Positions 25,936-34,159 are shown, counted from the first letter of the stretch. The stretch: DNA of 64,000 nucleotides from Amycolatopsis solani (GCF_033441515.1 NZ_JAWQJT010000003.1:2294001-2358000), one strand, 5' to 3'. Notes: generated from the letters alone by a model not told the origin. Numbers and translations: made by a program.

Positions 25936-26339
25936 CGGCGGGACGAGATCTGCTGGATCCCCCAGGAGTTGCCGTCCGGGTCGGTGAAGAAGACGAAGCC
26001 GACGTTGTTCAGGTCGGCCTTCCCGTCCCAGGGCCCCACGCCGACGACCTGGATCTCGCCCACGTCGACGCCGCGGTCCCGCAGTTCCGCGTGCGCCTTC
26101 GGCAGATCCTTGACGACGAGCTGCAGGCCCTTCAGCGAACCGGGCGGCATGTCCGGCACCGCGCCCTTGCCGATCACCACCGAGCAGCCCGAGCCCGGCG
26201 GGGTCAGCTGGACGATCCGGACGCCCGGCGCGGGCGCGACGTCGTGGTCGAGGGTGAACCCGAGCTGATCGGCGTAGAAGGCCTTGGCGCGGTCGATGTC
26301 GGACACCGGCACCACGACCACTTCGAGCGTCCATTCCAT
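25932..26339 (-). CDS. VOC/glyoxalase-superfamily protein
   Basis: 135 residues from ATG (MEWTLEVVVVPVSDIDRAKAF, split here at about 20). The two betaalphabetabetabeta modules of the VOC fold are visible: VSDIDRAKAFYADQLGF near the N-terminus and FVFFTDPDGNSWGIQQIS at the C-terminus. In bleomycin-resistance or glyoxalase-like proteins the equivalent His/Glu residues bind metal; here the metal ligands are not obvious. Function unknown, possibly detoxification. Confidence 0.85.
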   Translation of the reverse strand: MEWTLEVVVVPVSDIDRAKAFYADQLGFTLDHDVAPAPGVRIVQLTPPGSGCSVVIGKGAVPDMPPGSLKGLQLVVKDLPKAHAELRDRGVDVGEIQVVGVGPWDGKADLNNVGFVFFTDPDGNSWGIQQISSRR

Positions 26340-26350
26340 GGGGCGTGACG

Positions 26351-26920
26351 CTACTCGGCCGAAGCCGTCCGCTGCTCGACCACGAGGCGCTGGTGACGGG
26401 CCGCGCGGACCCGGTCGCCGCACGTCGTGGAGCACCAGCGGCGGCGGGCGTGCTCGCGGAAGAAGAAGCGGACGCAGCCGTGGGCCTCGCACGGGCGGAC
26501 CAGCCGGCCGAGGTCGCCGCCGGCGACGTCGATCGCGTCGCGGGCCAGCGCCGCCAGCGCCTCGTCGACGGTGCCCGGCCGGGTGCTGCGCCACGCGCGC
26601 ACCGGGCCGTCCCGCCAGACGAGCTGGGGTGCGGCGGCGTCGGCGCGGGCGGCCGCGTTCACCGTCGTCACGGCGGCGGCACCGGGGACGCGCTCGTCCG
26701 CCAGCGCGGCCAGCAGTTCGCGGATCGCGCCGCGCAGTTCGCTCAACCGGGCCACGTCGGCCGGACCCAGTGACGCGGCCGCCAGGTCGTGCCGCCGCAG
26801 CCAGGCGGCGGCGCCGTGCGGTTCGGCGAGGTCGTCGACGTCGCCGTTCGCACTCAACCGCCGGGTGTTGACCAGCGCCAGCGCGGGCGAGCGGTCCTCG
26901 CCGGGTGCCGCAGTGACCAC
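26351..26920 (-). CDS. ABATE/CGNR zinc-finger protein
   Basis: 189 residues. I chose GTG at 26920 because GGAGG lies six bases upstream; an ATG at 27004 would overrun the divergent promoter. The N-terminal half is the ABATE domain (ALALVNTRRLSANG), and the C-terminal half is the CGNR zinc finger: CEAHGCVRFFF, then RRRWCSTTCGDRVRAARH, with four Cys. These proteins are probably DNA-binding stress regulators. It is divergent from the hydrolase gene at 27023 and is the natural candidate for its regulator. Confidence 0.85.
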   Translation of the reverse strand: MVTAAPGEDRSPALALVNTRRLSANGDVDDLAEPHGAAAWLRRHDLAAASLGPADVARLSELRGAIRELLAALADERVPGAAAVTTVNAAARADAAAPQLVWRDGPVRAWRSTRPGTVDEALAALARDAIDVAGGDLGRLVRPCEAHGCVRFFFREHARRRWCSTTCGDRVRAARHQRLVVEQRTASAE

Positions 26921-26961
26921 GTTCGCCTCCCGAATCCGGTGCCCGGCTTTCCCCAGGTCCG

Positions 26962-26999
26962 TTGACAGCTTACCCGCCTCATGGATAAATGAGAAAGTA
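26962..26999 (+). promoter_or_regulatory. sigma70-type promoter with overlapping palindrome
   Basis: TTGACA (26962-26967) and ATAAAT (26985-26990) are separated by 17 bases, a good promoter for the hydrolase gene whose ATG is at 27023 (AGGAGG at about 27013). The -10 region is embedded in CTCATGGATAAATGAG, an inverted repeat with CTCAT/ATGAG arms, and flanked by GCTTAC and GTAAGC, another inverted repeat. A repressor bound here would block RNA polymerase. Confidence 0.6.
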
Positions 27000-27022
27000 A
27001 GCATGAGAAACCAGGAGGACCG

Positions 27023-27868
27023 ATGGTCACCGTGCACCACCGCCACGCCACCGTCGCCGGGCACCGGCTCTTCTACCGGGAGGCCGGGCCCGCGGACGCC
27101 CCCACGATCGTGCTGCTGCACGGGTTCCCGACGAGCTCGCACATGTTCCGGCACCTGATCCCGGCACTGGCCGACCGCTACCACGTCGTCGCGCCCGACT
27201 ACCTGGGCGCGGGCGCGTCCGACGCCCCGGCCGAGTTCACCTACACCTTCGACGCGCTCGCCGACCTCACCCTCGGCCTGCTCGACGAGCTCGGCCTGAC
27301 CCGCTTCGCGCTCTACATCCAGGACTTCGGCGCCCCGGTGGGCCTGCGCATCGCGTCCGCCAACCCGGAGCGCGTGACGGCGATCGTCACGCAGAACGGC
27401 AACGCCTACGTCGAGGGACTGGGCGCCGGCCTGCCGCAGAAGCTCGCCGCCGGCACGCTCACCGAGGACGACCTGCGCGCCATGGTCACCCTCGAGGCCA
27501 CCAAGGCCCAGTACCTCGACGGCGTCCCCGACCCGGCCCTGGTGAGCCCGGACGTCTGGATCCACGACCAGGCCCTGCTGGACCGGCCCGGCGCCGCCGA
27601 GATCCAGATGGCGCTGCTCACGGACTACCACCACAACATCGGCCTGTACCCGAAGTTCCACGAGTACTTCCGCACCAGCCGCGTCCCGCTGCTCGCGGTC
27701 TGGGGCGCCAACGACGAGATCTTCATCGCCGACGGAGCCCGCGCCTACGCCCGCGACCTGCCCGACGCGGAGATCCACCTGCTCGATTCGGGGCACTTCG
27801 CGCTGGAGACGCACCTGGACGCGATCGCCGGCTACATCCGCGGCTTCCTCGGACGGGTGCTGAAGTAG
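27023..27868 (+). CDS. alpha/beta hydrolase with Asp nucleophile (haloalkane dehalogenase/epoxide hydrolase type)
   Basis: 281 residues. LLHGFPTSSHMFR (about 32-44) is the oxyanion segment; the nucleophile elbow YIQDFGAPVG has Asp (about 101) instead of Ser, as in haloalkane dehalogenases and epoxide hydrolases; the His is in DSGHFALE (about 262). The second halide-stabilising Trp normally adjacent to the nucleophile (D-W) is Phe here, so epoxide hydrolase or other activity is more likely. Its promoter is overlapped by a palindrome and the divergent CGNR protein may regulate it. Confidence 0.85.
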   Translation: MVTVHHRHATVAGHRLFYREAGPADAPTIVLLHGFPTSSHMFRHLIPALADRYHVVAPDYLGAGASDAPAEFTYTFDALADLTLGLLDELGLTRFALYIQDFGAPVGLRIASANPERVTAIVTQNGNAYVEGLGAGLPQKLAAGTLTEDDLRAMVTLEATKAQYLDGVPDPALVSPDVWIHDQALLDRPGAAEIQMALLTDYHHNIGLYPKFHEYFRTSRVPLLAVWGANDEIFIADGARAYARDLPDAEIHLLDSGHFALETHLDAIAGYIRGFLGRVLK

Positions 27869-27884
27869 GCGCCGACGGCCGGGA

Positions 27885-27941
27885 TGCGCCCCAATGTGGC
27901 GTTCGGTGCGTCGAGCGCACCCAATGCCGCATTGGGGCGCA
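27885..27941. terminator. compound hairpin between convergent genes
   Basis: TGCGCCCCAATG near the left end pairs with CATTGGGGCGCA at the right end (12 bp), and GGTGCG/CGCACC (27905-27910 and 27916-27921) form a nested stem. It lies between the hydrolase (ends 27868) and the leftward SDR gene (ends 27979), a bidirectional terminator or a dispersed palindromic element. Confidence 0.7.
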
Positions 27942-27978
27942 TCACCTCCAGCCGTCGGCGAAGCTCGGACGCCTGCCG

Positions 27979-28734
27979 CTAGTCGACCAGTGCGCCGCAG
28001 CTGACGTTGACGGTGGACGCCGTCATCGTGCGGGCGCGGTCGGACGCGACGAACGCCGCCACCGCGCCGATGTCGGCGAGCGTCGCCGCGCGGCCGAGCA
28101 TCGTCTGGCCCACGATGCTCGCCTCGATCTTGTCGCGGCCGGGGAACTCGGCCGGGAGCACCTCGGGGATGCCGCCCGTCCGCAGCGTCACCGTCCGGAT
28201 CCCGCGCGGCCCCAGCTCGGCGGCGAGCTGGCGGCGCATCGCCTCGAGCGCGTGGAAGGCCACCTGCAGCCCGCCGACGGGGAACTCACGCACCGGGTCC
28301 CCCGCGCCGCCGAACAGCAGGATCACGCCGGACCGCTGTTCGGTCATGTGCCGCGCCGCCGCGCGGGCGGTCAGGAACTGGGTGCGCACGGCGGTCAGCA
28401 CCGGCCGTTCGTAGTCCGCGAGCGCCATGTCGACCAGCGGCGTCCCCTGGACGTCGCCGTGCGCGATGAGGTTGAACGACACGTGCAGCCCACCCCGCGC
28501 GGCGACGGCGTCGGCGTGCTCGTCGACGGCCCGCTCGTCGAGCGCGTCGACTTCGGCGGTCTCGGCGGCACCACCCTTCGCCCGGATGCGCCCGGCGACC
28601 TCTTCCAGCCGGGACAACGTCCGCCCGGCGAGGAAAACGGTGGCCCCTTCCCCGGCGAAAGCGGCGGCGACAGCCGAGCCGATCCGGCCGGCGGCGCCGT
28701 AGACGACGGCGTTCTTGCCTGCGAGCAGCGTCAT
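27979..28734 (-). CDS. SDR-family protein with degenerate active site
   Basis: 251 residues; ATG at 28734 has AGGAGG upstream. NAD(P)-binding VVYGAAGRIGSAVAAAFAGE and SFNLIAHGDV (the NNAG position) are present. At the site of the catalytic Ser, Tyr and Lys the sequence is FGGAGD and LQVAFHALEAMRR: Phe replaces Tyr and Glu replaces Lys. The cofactor-binding half is intact. It follows the GTP cyclohydrolase II gene on the same strand after 68 bases and may be the last gene of that unit, so a role as a binding or regulatory protein, or an atypical reductase of a GTP-derived product, is possible. Confidence 0.75.
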   Translation of the reverse strand: MTLLAGKNAVVYGAAGRIGSAVAAAFAGEGATVFLAGRTLSRLEEVAGRIRAKGGAAETAEVDALDERAVDEHADAVAARGGLHVSFNLIAHGDVQGTPLVDMALADYERPVLTAVRTQFLTARAAARHMTEQRSGVILLFGGAGDPVREFPVGGLQVAFHALEAMRRQLAAELGPRGIRTVTLRTGGIPEVLPAEFPGRDKIEASIVGQTMLGRAATLADIGAVAAFVASDRARTMTASTVNVSCGALVD

Positions 28735-28802
28735 GAATCCTCCTGGTTCCGGGTGCCTGCACCGGTGCGTCGAACGAGCAGGCCCGGAATCGACAGGGAG
28801 GT

Positions 28803-29393
28803 TCAGGCGGGGCGCGGGAGGATCGCGTGCCCGTGCACTTCCTTGGCCGCCAGGTACCGCACGGTCTCGCCGCTCGGGTCCGGCTGCACCAGCTGGCGCA
28901 TCTCCGCCTTGATGCCCGCCACCTCGAGCGCCGAGATCTTGGCGGGGTTGTTGGTCAGCAGCTGCACCGACGTGAGGCCGAGCTGCGCGAGCAGGGCCGC
29001 GGCGTGCTCGTAGGACCGGCTGTCGGCCTTGTACCCGAGGGCCGCGTAGCTCGCGAAGGTGTCCAGGCCCTGCTTCTGCGACAGCTCGTACCCCTCCGCT
29101 TTCGCGAACAAACCGGCGCCGCGGCCCTCCTGGTCGAGGTACACCAGCACGCCGGAGCCGTGCGTGCGGATGATGCGCAGCGATTCCTGCAGCTGCCAGC
29201 GGCAGTCGCAGTTCGTGGACTCGAAGATTTCGCCGTAGAGGCACCGGGAGTGGACGCGGACGGGGCAACCGTCCGACGGGTCGCCGTACACCGCCGCGCT
29301 CGGCGGGTTCATCCACCCGTGCCCGCCGTCGAGGACGATCGCGCGGAACGCCCCCTCCGCTCCCTCCAGCTGGTGCACCACTGCTCCGGTCAC
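28803..29393 (-). CDS. ribA: GTP cyclohydrolase II
   Basis: 196 residues. HSRCLYGEIFESTNCDCR contains the three zinc Cys of GTP cyclohydrolase II; YLDQEGRGAGLFAKAEGYEL has the conserved EGRG and the Tyr equivalent to E. coli Tyr105; LLTNNPAKISAL is the phosphate/GTP segment. The enzyme opens GTP to 2,5-diamino-6-ribosylamino-pyrimidinone phosphate, normally the first step to riboflavin. No ribB, ribD or ribE is nearby and the fused DHBP-synthase half of many actinobacterial RibBA proteins is absent. Its ATG overlaps the stop of the kinase-like gene, so the product may serve another pathway. Confidence 0.9.
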   Translation of the reverse strand: MTGAVVHQLEGAEGAFRAIVLDGGHGWMNPPSAAVYGDPSDGCPVRVHSRCLYGEIFESTNCDCRWQLQESLRIIRTHGSGVLVYLDQEGRGAGLFAKAEGYELSQKQGLDTFASYAALGYKADSRSYEHAAALLAQLGLTSVQLLTNNPAKISALEVAGIKAEMRQLVQPDPSGETVRYLAAKEVHGHAILPRPA

Positions 29394-30859
29394 GGGGTCT
29401 CCAGGGTCTGGTCGGTCTCGAGGGTGCGCTCGACCTCCTCGCGACCCGGCATCGAGTCGGCGATCTCGTCGAGAGTCGGGTTCGTCGCCATCGCCGCGAT
29501 CGCCCAGTGCAGGGCTTCCTCGCGGCTCCGGCCGGCACCCTCTTGAATGAGTTTTTGGATGAGCGCCGCGGAAAAAGCTTCGCGGACGCCTGGTGCGTCG
29601 TCGAGCGGGACCGGCGGGCCCTCGATGTCGCGGGAGATCACGCTCGAGCGGATACTACAACCAAAATTCTCGACGACACAGACCGCACCCACGCCGAGCG
29701 CGAGCAGTGACCGGGCCAAGTCGTCGAGTGATTGTGGACTGTCCGGATCGGACAGCAGGCGGCGCAGCTCGCCTTCCCGGCCGACGAGGTAGTCGACCCC
29801 GCGCAGGAGCCGGTAGAGCTGCTGCGGAGCACTCCGAGGCGGCGAAGCTTGCAGCAGCACCAGGGGTTTCCGCGGCTGGGCGGCCGCGGCGGACAGCGCC
29901 CACTTGATCGTGTCCATCGGCGGTTCGAGGGTGATCAGCACGGCGTCCGCCTCGGCCATCGCCTCCCGGACGCGCGGCGCGCGGAAGTCCTCTCTGGACA
30001 GTGAGACCGCTTCGGTGTTCATCCAGCCGAGGTAGCGTGTTTCGCCGGTCTGGCTGACCAGCACCAGCGCCCGCGGGTTGGCGGCACCAGGGGTTTCCTT
30101 GACCAGCGCGGTCGACAGGCCTTCCTTGTGCATGAACTGCAGCAGGTCCTGCGCCTGGGAGTCGCCGCCGACCGCGGTGACCAGGCGCGCGTCGAGGCCC
30201 AGGCGGCGGCCCGCCACCGCGAGGAGGAGGCCCTTGCCGCCCGGGTGCACGTCGAACGAATGCGCCTGCACGGCCTCGCCGACGTCGGGCAGCTCGTCCG
30301 AGACCACGACGTGGTCGGTCACCGCGCTGCCGACCACCACCACGGAACCGACGGTGTCGCCGGCGGGCTCGGCCACCACGGGTTCGACGTCGCGGACGCA
30401 GCGTTCGGCCAGCACACCCAGCGTGCGGGTCTCGATCGAGCCGCGAAGGCTCCGGACGGTCGGCGGCGGGTACTCGCTCGAGGCGCCGAGCAGCGCGTGC
30501 AGGGCGTCCCACTCCTCCGCCAGCGCGCGGCGGCGCTCGCCGAGGTCGTCGGCGTACAGGCCCTCGATCTCGGGGCGCGCGCCCACGCGCGCGCGAAGAA
30601 CACCGAGCGCCAGCGCGGCGTCCGCGATCAGGAGGTCGGCCGGGCCGAGCGCGGCGACGGCCGTGGTCACGACGTGGACGATCGCTTCGCCTTCGGACGC
30701 GCCGGTCTCGCGGACGCGGCGGCGGACGGCGGGAAGCTCGGCGAGCAGGCGGACGTCGACCTCGGTGGCGTCGAGGCGCTCCACGGTCAGCCCGCTGCGC
30801 GTCCTCAGCTTGAGGAAGACGCTCCGGACGCCCTCGACGGTGGCGTCGTATCTCGCCAT
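29390..30859 (-). CDS. PfkB-fold protein with degenerate active site and extra N-terminal domain
   Basis: 489 residues. Residues 1-155 are a helical domain I cannot assign (RSVFLKLRTRSGLTVERLD, then LLIADAALALGVL, LYADDLGERRRALAEEWDAL and a Pro-rich link). Residues about 172-470 have the ribokinase fold: VVVVGSAVTDHVV, VHPGGKGLLLAVAGRRLGLD, and VDYLVGREGELRRLL. The two key signatures are changed: the substrate Asn of GGKGxN is Leu (GGKGLL, about 207-212), and the catalytic DxTGAGD is replaced by DDAPGVREAF (about 420-429), losing the base Asp. It is probably a pseudokinase that binds a ligand. Co-translated with GTP cyclohydrolase II. Confidence 0.75.
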   Translation of the reverse strand: MARYDATVEGVRSVFLKLRTRSGLTVERLDATEVDVRLLAELPAVRRRVRETGASEGEAIVHVVTTAVAALGPADLLIADAALALGVLRARVGARPEIEGLYADDLGERRRALAEEWDALHALLGASSEYPPPTVRSLRGSIETRTLGVLAERCVRDVEPVVAEPAGDTVGSVVVVGSAVTDHVVVSDELPDVGEAVQAHSFDVHPGGKGLLLAVAGRRLGLDARLVTAVGGDSQAQDLLQFMHKEGLSTALVKETPGAANPRALVLVSQTGETRYLGWMNTEAVSLSREDFRAPRVREAMAEADAVLITLEPPMDTIKWALSAAAAQPRKPLVLLQASPPRSAPQQLYRLLRGVDYLVGREGELRRLLSDPDSPQSLDDLARSLLALGVGAVCVVENFGCSIRSSVISRDIEGPPVPLDDAPGVREAFSAALIQKLIQEGAGRSREEALHWAIAAMATNPTLDEIADSMPGREEVERTLETDQTLETP

Positions 30860-31043
30860 CGCCTCAGCCTACCCCTCGGATGTCACTTGCCCTTCTCCGC
30901 ATGGCACTTGCGCGTCGCGGTCCCGCCACCCGTCGCAGCTCGGCCGCGAAGTTACTCCGTTCGGCCCGTTTGGGTCCGGCGTTCAGCGCTCGCCGATCAC
31001 ACAAAGGGCGTCGACCTGGGGCCGCTTCTTGATGTCATCGCAT

Positions 31044-31055
31044 TGTCAATTGACA
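31044..31055. promoter_or_regulatory. perfect palindrome upstream of the OmpA-like gene
   Basis: TGTCAATTGACA is a perfect 12-base palindrome whose right half contains the -35-like TTGACA. An outer repeat GATGTCA (31031-31037) with TGACATC (31051-31057) overlaps it. It lies 56 bases before the ATG at 31112, in the 252-bp divergent region between the pseudokinase and the lipoprotein gene; either gene could be controlled. The rest of 30860-31111 shows only a repeated CACTTGC (two copies 22 bases apart). Confidence 0.5.
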
Positions 31056-31111
31056 TCGTTACAGGGCAAATGCCAACCTGGGATGGCGCCACCGAGTGTC
31101 GGGAGGTCGTC

Positions 31112-32353
31112 ATGCAGCTCAAGAACACCCCGCTCAGCCTGCGGAACGCGACATCGCGGCCAGCCCGTGTCACTCGGGTGGCGTTTGCCGGGGCGATGGT
31201 CCTCGGCGCCGTCGTCAGCGGTTGCGCGGTGCCCTCGCGGGCCGTTGTCCCCACCGGTGGCGACCGGGTCGTCGTGGTCGTCAGCGGGACGGCGAACGAG
31301 CCGCGGGCCGCCGTCACCGATGCCGTGCTCGCCGTGCTGCGTGACGCCGCGAACAGCGGGAACGTGTCGCAGCAGGGTTCGGGCAAGAGCAGCGTCGTGC
31401 TGATCTCGGCCGCCGACGGCGGGGACCGGCGCTCGGTCGTGCTCACCCCCAGGCGGGCCGACGGTTCGCTGGAACACGGCCTTTCCCGGCCGTCGCTGAT
31501 CGACCGGAACGTGGCGAGCGCCGTCGACGCGATCGGCGCCACGGTCGCGCACAAGAGCGGGCTCGACCTGCTCACCGGGATCGCCGACGCCGTCCGCGGC
31601 GTGCCCGCCGGGACCCTGGTCGTCGACAGCAGCGGCCTGAGCACCGGCGGGGCGTTCGACCTCCGGCAGGTCGGCTGGGCGACCGACCCCGCGGCCGTCG
31701 TCGCTCAGCTGACCGCGGCCCGGCAATTGCCGCGACTGGACGGCTGGCACGTCGTCTTCGCCGGGCTCGGGTCGGTCGCCGGGCCGCAGCCGCCGCTGCC
31801 CACGCCGGCACGCGACCGGCTGGCCGCGTACTGGCAGGCGATCTGCCGGGCGGCCGGCGCGGCCGCCTGCGACGTCGACCAGAGCCGGGTGCCCGCCGAG
31901 CCGTCGCGGGCCGCCGCGGCGACGCCGGTCGTGCCCGTGCCGGGGGTGACGTCGGTGACCGGCCCGCGGGGCGAGGTCACCACCACGGTTTCGGACACCG
32001 CGCTCGGCTTCACCGGGAACTCCGCGGTGCTCTCCGAATCCGCTCGCGACCTGCTGCGGTCGCTGGCGGGCAGCATCACGGCCGGCCGTTCCGACGCGCC
32101 GGTCACCGTCCGCGGCTTCGCGGCCGACCCGCCGGGGTCGACCGACGCGGGGCGGCGGGAACTGGCGGAACAGCGAGCGCGTGCCGTCGCCGGCGCGCTC
32201 ACCGGGGCCGGCGTGACCCAGCGGGTCGACGCCACCGGCACCGGCACCGAACCCGGGGTCACCGCGGTGACCGGCGGGCGGTTCGACGAAGCGGCGGCGG
32301 CCCGGATGAGGCGGGTGGAGATCACGTACCAGGGCCCCGGCCCGAGCACGTAG
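31112..32353 (+). CDS. OmpA-domain lipoprotein
   Basis: 413 residues from ATG at 31112 with GGGAGG upstream. The lipobox VVSGC places the lipidated Cys at about 38, so the protein sits on the outer face of the membrane. The middle region (about 50-260) is unrecognised. The C-terminal part (about 295-410) is an OmpA/MotB-like peptidoglycan-binding domain (LSESARDLLRSLAGSI, RELAEQRARAVAGALTGAGV, ARMRRVEITYQ). It is 20 bases upstream of a four-helix membrane protein, and the pair could link the membrane to the wall. Function unknown. Confidence 0.8.
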   Translation: MQLKNTPLSLRNATSRPARVTRVAFAGAMVLGAVVSGCAVPSRAVVPTGGDRVVVVVSGTANEPRAAVTDAVLAVLRDAANSGNVSQQGSGKSSVVLISAADGGDRRSVVLTPRRADGSLEHGLSRPSLIDRNVASAVDAIGATVAHKSGLDLLTGIADAVRGVPAGTLVVDSSGLSTGGAFDLRQVGWATDPAAVVAQLTAARQLPRLDGWHVVFAGLGSVAGPQPPLPTPARDRLAAYWQAICRAAGAAACDVDQSRVPAEPSRAAAATPVVPVPGVTSVTGPRGEVTTTVSDTALGFTGNSAVLSESARDLLRSLAGSITAGRSDAPVTVRGFAADPPGSTDAGRRELAEQRARAVAGALTGAGVTQRVDATGTGTEPGVTAVTGGRFDEAAAARMRRVEITYQGPGPST

Positions 32354-32373
32354 ACCGACCAGGAGGCACGGCC

Positions 32374-33204
32374 ATGACCAGCACCGACCAGACGAGAAAC
32401 CTGCCACTGCCCCAGCCGCGGCCGCGTGCCGAGACGCCGGCGGGCGACCTGCTCCTCGCCCGCGTGCAGGAGCTGACCTACCGCTCCGCCCGCGCGATGG
32501 ACGGGCACGTGGTGGGCCCGCACGGCCAGAACCTGACCGTCGGCGAGGCGCAGGCCCGCGCCGAGCTGATCGACCGGCTGATCGAGCTGGAGCAGCTGCG
32601 CGGCAGCCTGCGCCACCGCCGCGTCGGCCGCGTGACCCGGGTGCTGACGCTGCTCACGGTGACGGTGGTCGACCTGCCGATCATGTTGTGGCTGGCCAGT
32701 TCCGTGTTCAACGTCGACTGGAGCGACCCGCTGGGGCTGCCGCTGGCGATCAGCATCGTGATCTCGGTGCTGGCCACCGGCGGCGCGGCGACGGCGTTGC
32801 ACCACCTGGGCCACAACCAGCGCCAGCACAAGAACGCCAAGCGGCAGCTGGACTGGGTGAAGCTGTCGGTGGGTTCGAAGCTCAGCCTGGTCACGGTGGG
32901 GCTGCTGGTCGGGCTGATGGGCGTGGTGATGTTCGTCCGGGTGTACACCGAGGGCGTGCTGTCCGGGATGAACGACCTCGCCGTGCTGATGGCGGTGCTG
33001 GTCGCGCTGGTGATGGTGGTGTCGGCGACGCTGGTGTTCTGGACGGCCTTCCGCGACGGCTCCCTGGAGCAGGACGACCTGCGCCACTACAGCGACTGCG
33101 TCCGGCCGTTCCTCGCGGCGAAGCGCGAGTACGAGGACCAGGCGCACGAGCTGAGCTGCCAGTACGACCTCCTGCGGCGGCAGGCGGGCCGCACGGAGGA
33201 ATGA
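32374..33204 (+). CDS. four-helix membrane protein of unknown function
   Basis: 276 residues, GGAGGCACGGCC before ATG. A soluble N-terminal stretch (about 1-85) precedes four membrane helices: LTVTVVDLPIMLWLASSVF (about 90-110), PLAISIVISVLATGGA (about 125-145), LVTVGLLVGLMGVVMFV (about 175-195) and VLMAVLVALVMVVSATLVF (about 210-230). The C-terminus is charged (FLAAKREYEDQAHELSCQ). It partners the OmpA-domain lipoprotein gene immediately upstream. No named family is recognised. Confidence 0.75.
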   Translation: MTSTDQTRNLPLPQPRPRAETPAGDLLLARVQELTYRSARAMDGHVVGPHGQNLTVGEAQARAELIDRLIELEQLRGSLRHRRVGRVTRVLTLLTVTVVDLPIMLWLASSVFNVDWSDPLGLPLAISIVISVLATGGAATALHHLGHNQRQHKNAKRQLDWVKLSVGSKLSLVTVGLLVGLMGVVMFVRVYTEGVLSGMNDLAVLMAVLVALVMVVSATLVFWTAFRDGSLEQDDLRHYSDCVRPFLAAKREYEDQAHELSCQYDLLRRQAGRTEE

Positions 33205-33278
33205 CCTCGGGGGAACCCGGGGACCCGGGCCGGTGGGAGGGGCTACCCGCCGGCCCGGGTGACGCTTGCCGAGATGCC

Positions 33279-33325
33279 GTGAATGACTCATTCCTGTCGT
33301 CGGACGACAGGAATGAGTCATTCAC
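33279..33325. repeat. GAATGAGTCATTC-family palindrome, 23-bp arms
   Basis: Positions 33279-33301 and 33303-33325 are perfect inverted complements around a single G. The arms contain GAATGACTCATTC/GAATGAGTCATTC and the flank CTGTCGTC. It lies between convergent genes (ending 33204 and 33344), where it can terminate both. The same core recurs six times at 39.9-40.7 kb. Confidence 0.8.
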
Positions 33326-33343
33326 TACATCCGGGCCGGGCGA

Positions 33344-34159
33344 TCAGGGGCGCGGGACGCCCATCGGGTTCGGCACCGGGACCACGCCGCTGTCGATCAC
33401 CGCGCGGCTCAGCGGGACCGCCAGCTCGAGCACCCGCGCCAAGTCGTCCCCCAGCGCTTCCACCGGCGCCGCGGCCAGCCGGTCCGTGTCGGCCTCGACA
33501 CGACGGCGCAGCTCCCGGCCGGCCTCGGTCAGCCGCCCCGCCGCATCGAGCACCCCGCGAGTCCGCAACCGATCGACCGCCGCGTCCCACTGCTCGTCCG
33601 ACCACCCCCGGTGGGGCTGGACGTCCGCGCGGCCGATCACTCCGTCACCGATGTGGGTGAGCGTCGTCTCCAGCCCGCTCAAGCCCGCGTGGACCGCCGC
33701 CAGGACGTGGCCGTCGCCGCGGTGCTCGCGCAGGATCGTCGCCGCCAGCCACAGCGCGGCCGCCGGGTCTGCCGGTTTCGGCACCGCCGCCCACGCCGCC
33801 GCCAGCGGGCGGCCACCGAACTCGCACGCCTCGACCGCGCACCAGAGCAGTGCGGCCAGTTCCGGATCCGCGGGCACCACCGCCGAGACCGCCTCGAGCC
33901 GCGACTCGACGACGTCCGCGGGCGAGGCGAACGACCACGCGTCCGGCAGCGCCCGCGCCACCATCGCCGGGGCGAAGCCGAACAGCACCGCCGCCGCCGG
34001 CTCCGGGCCGATCGGGCCCAGCGGCGCCAGGCGGCCCGCGAAGTAACCCATCCAGTAGCCGCGCAACCCTGCCGCCTTGGCCGCCGCCGCGGTCTCGGGC
34101 GCGAAGTAGACGACGGCGTGCAACGGTTCCACGGCTGCCCAGAGCCGGCGTGCGGTCAT
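33344..34159 (-). CDS. SalK-like helix-turn-helix protein
   Basis: 271 residues; ATG at 34159 with GAGGAG upstream. The protein begins with LWAAVEPLHAVVYFAPETAA and has YWMGYFAGRLAPLG, and its C-terminal part includes GWSDEQWDAAVDRLRTRGVL DAAG, a winged-helix-like segment. These features match the actinobacterial SCO6045/SalK family (named after an element of salinomycin-type clusters), whose biochemical role is not established. No catalytic motif is seen. It is downstream of the P450 gene on the same strand (45 bases). Confidence 0.75.
   Translation of the reverse strand: MTARRLWAAVEPLHAVVYFAPETAAAAKAAGLRGYWMGYFAGRLAPLGPIGPEPAAAVLFGFAPAMVARALPDAWSFASPADVVESRLEAVSAVVPADPELAALLWCAVEACEFGGRPLAAAWAAVPKPADPAAALWLAATILREHRGDGHVLAAVHAGLSGLETTLTHIGDGVIGRADVQPHRGWSDEQWDAAVDRLRTRGVLDAAGRLTEAGRELRRRVEADTDRLAAAPVEALGDDLARVLELAVPLSRAVIDSGVVPVPNPMGVPRP

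Noticed and set aside
26921..27004. Longer CGNR protein starting with ATG at 27004
   Set aside because: It would place the start inside the promoter of the divergent gene, and GTG at 26920 has a good ribosome site.
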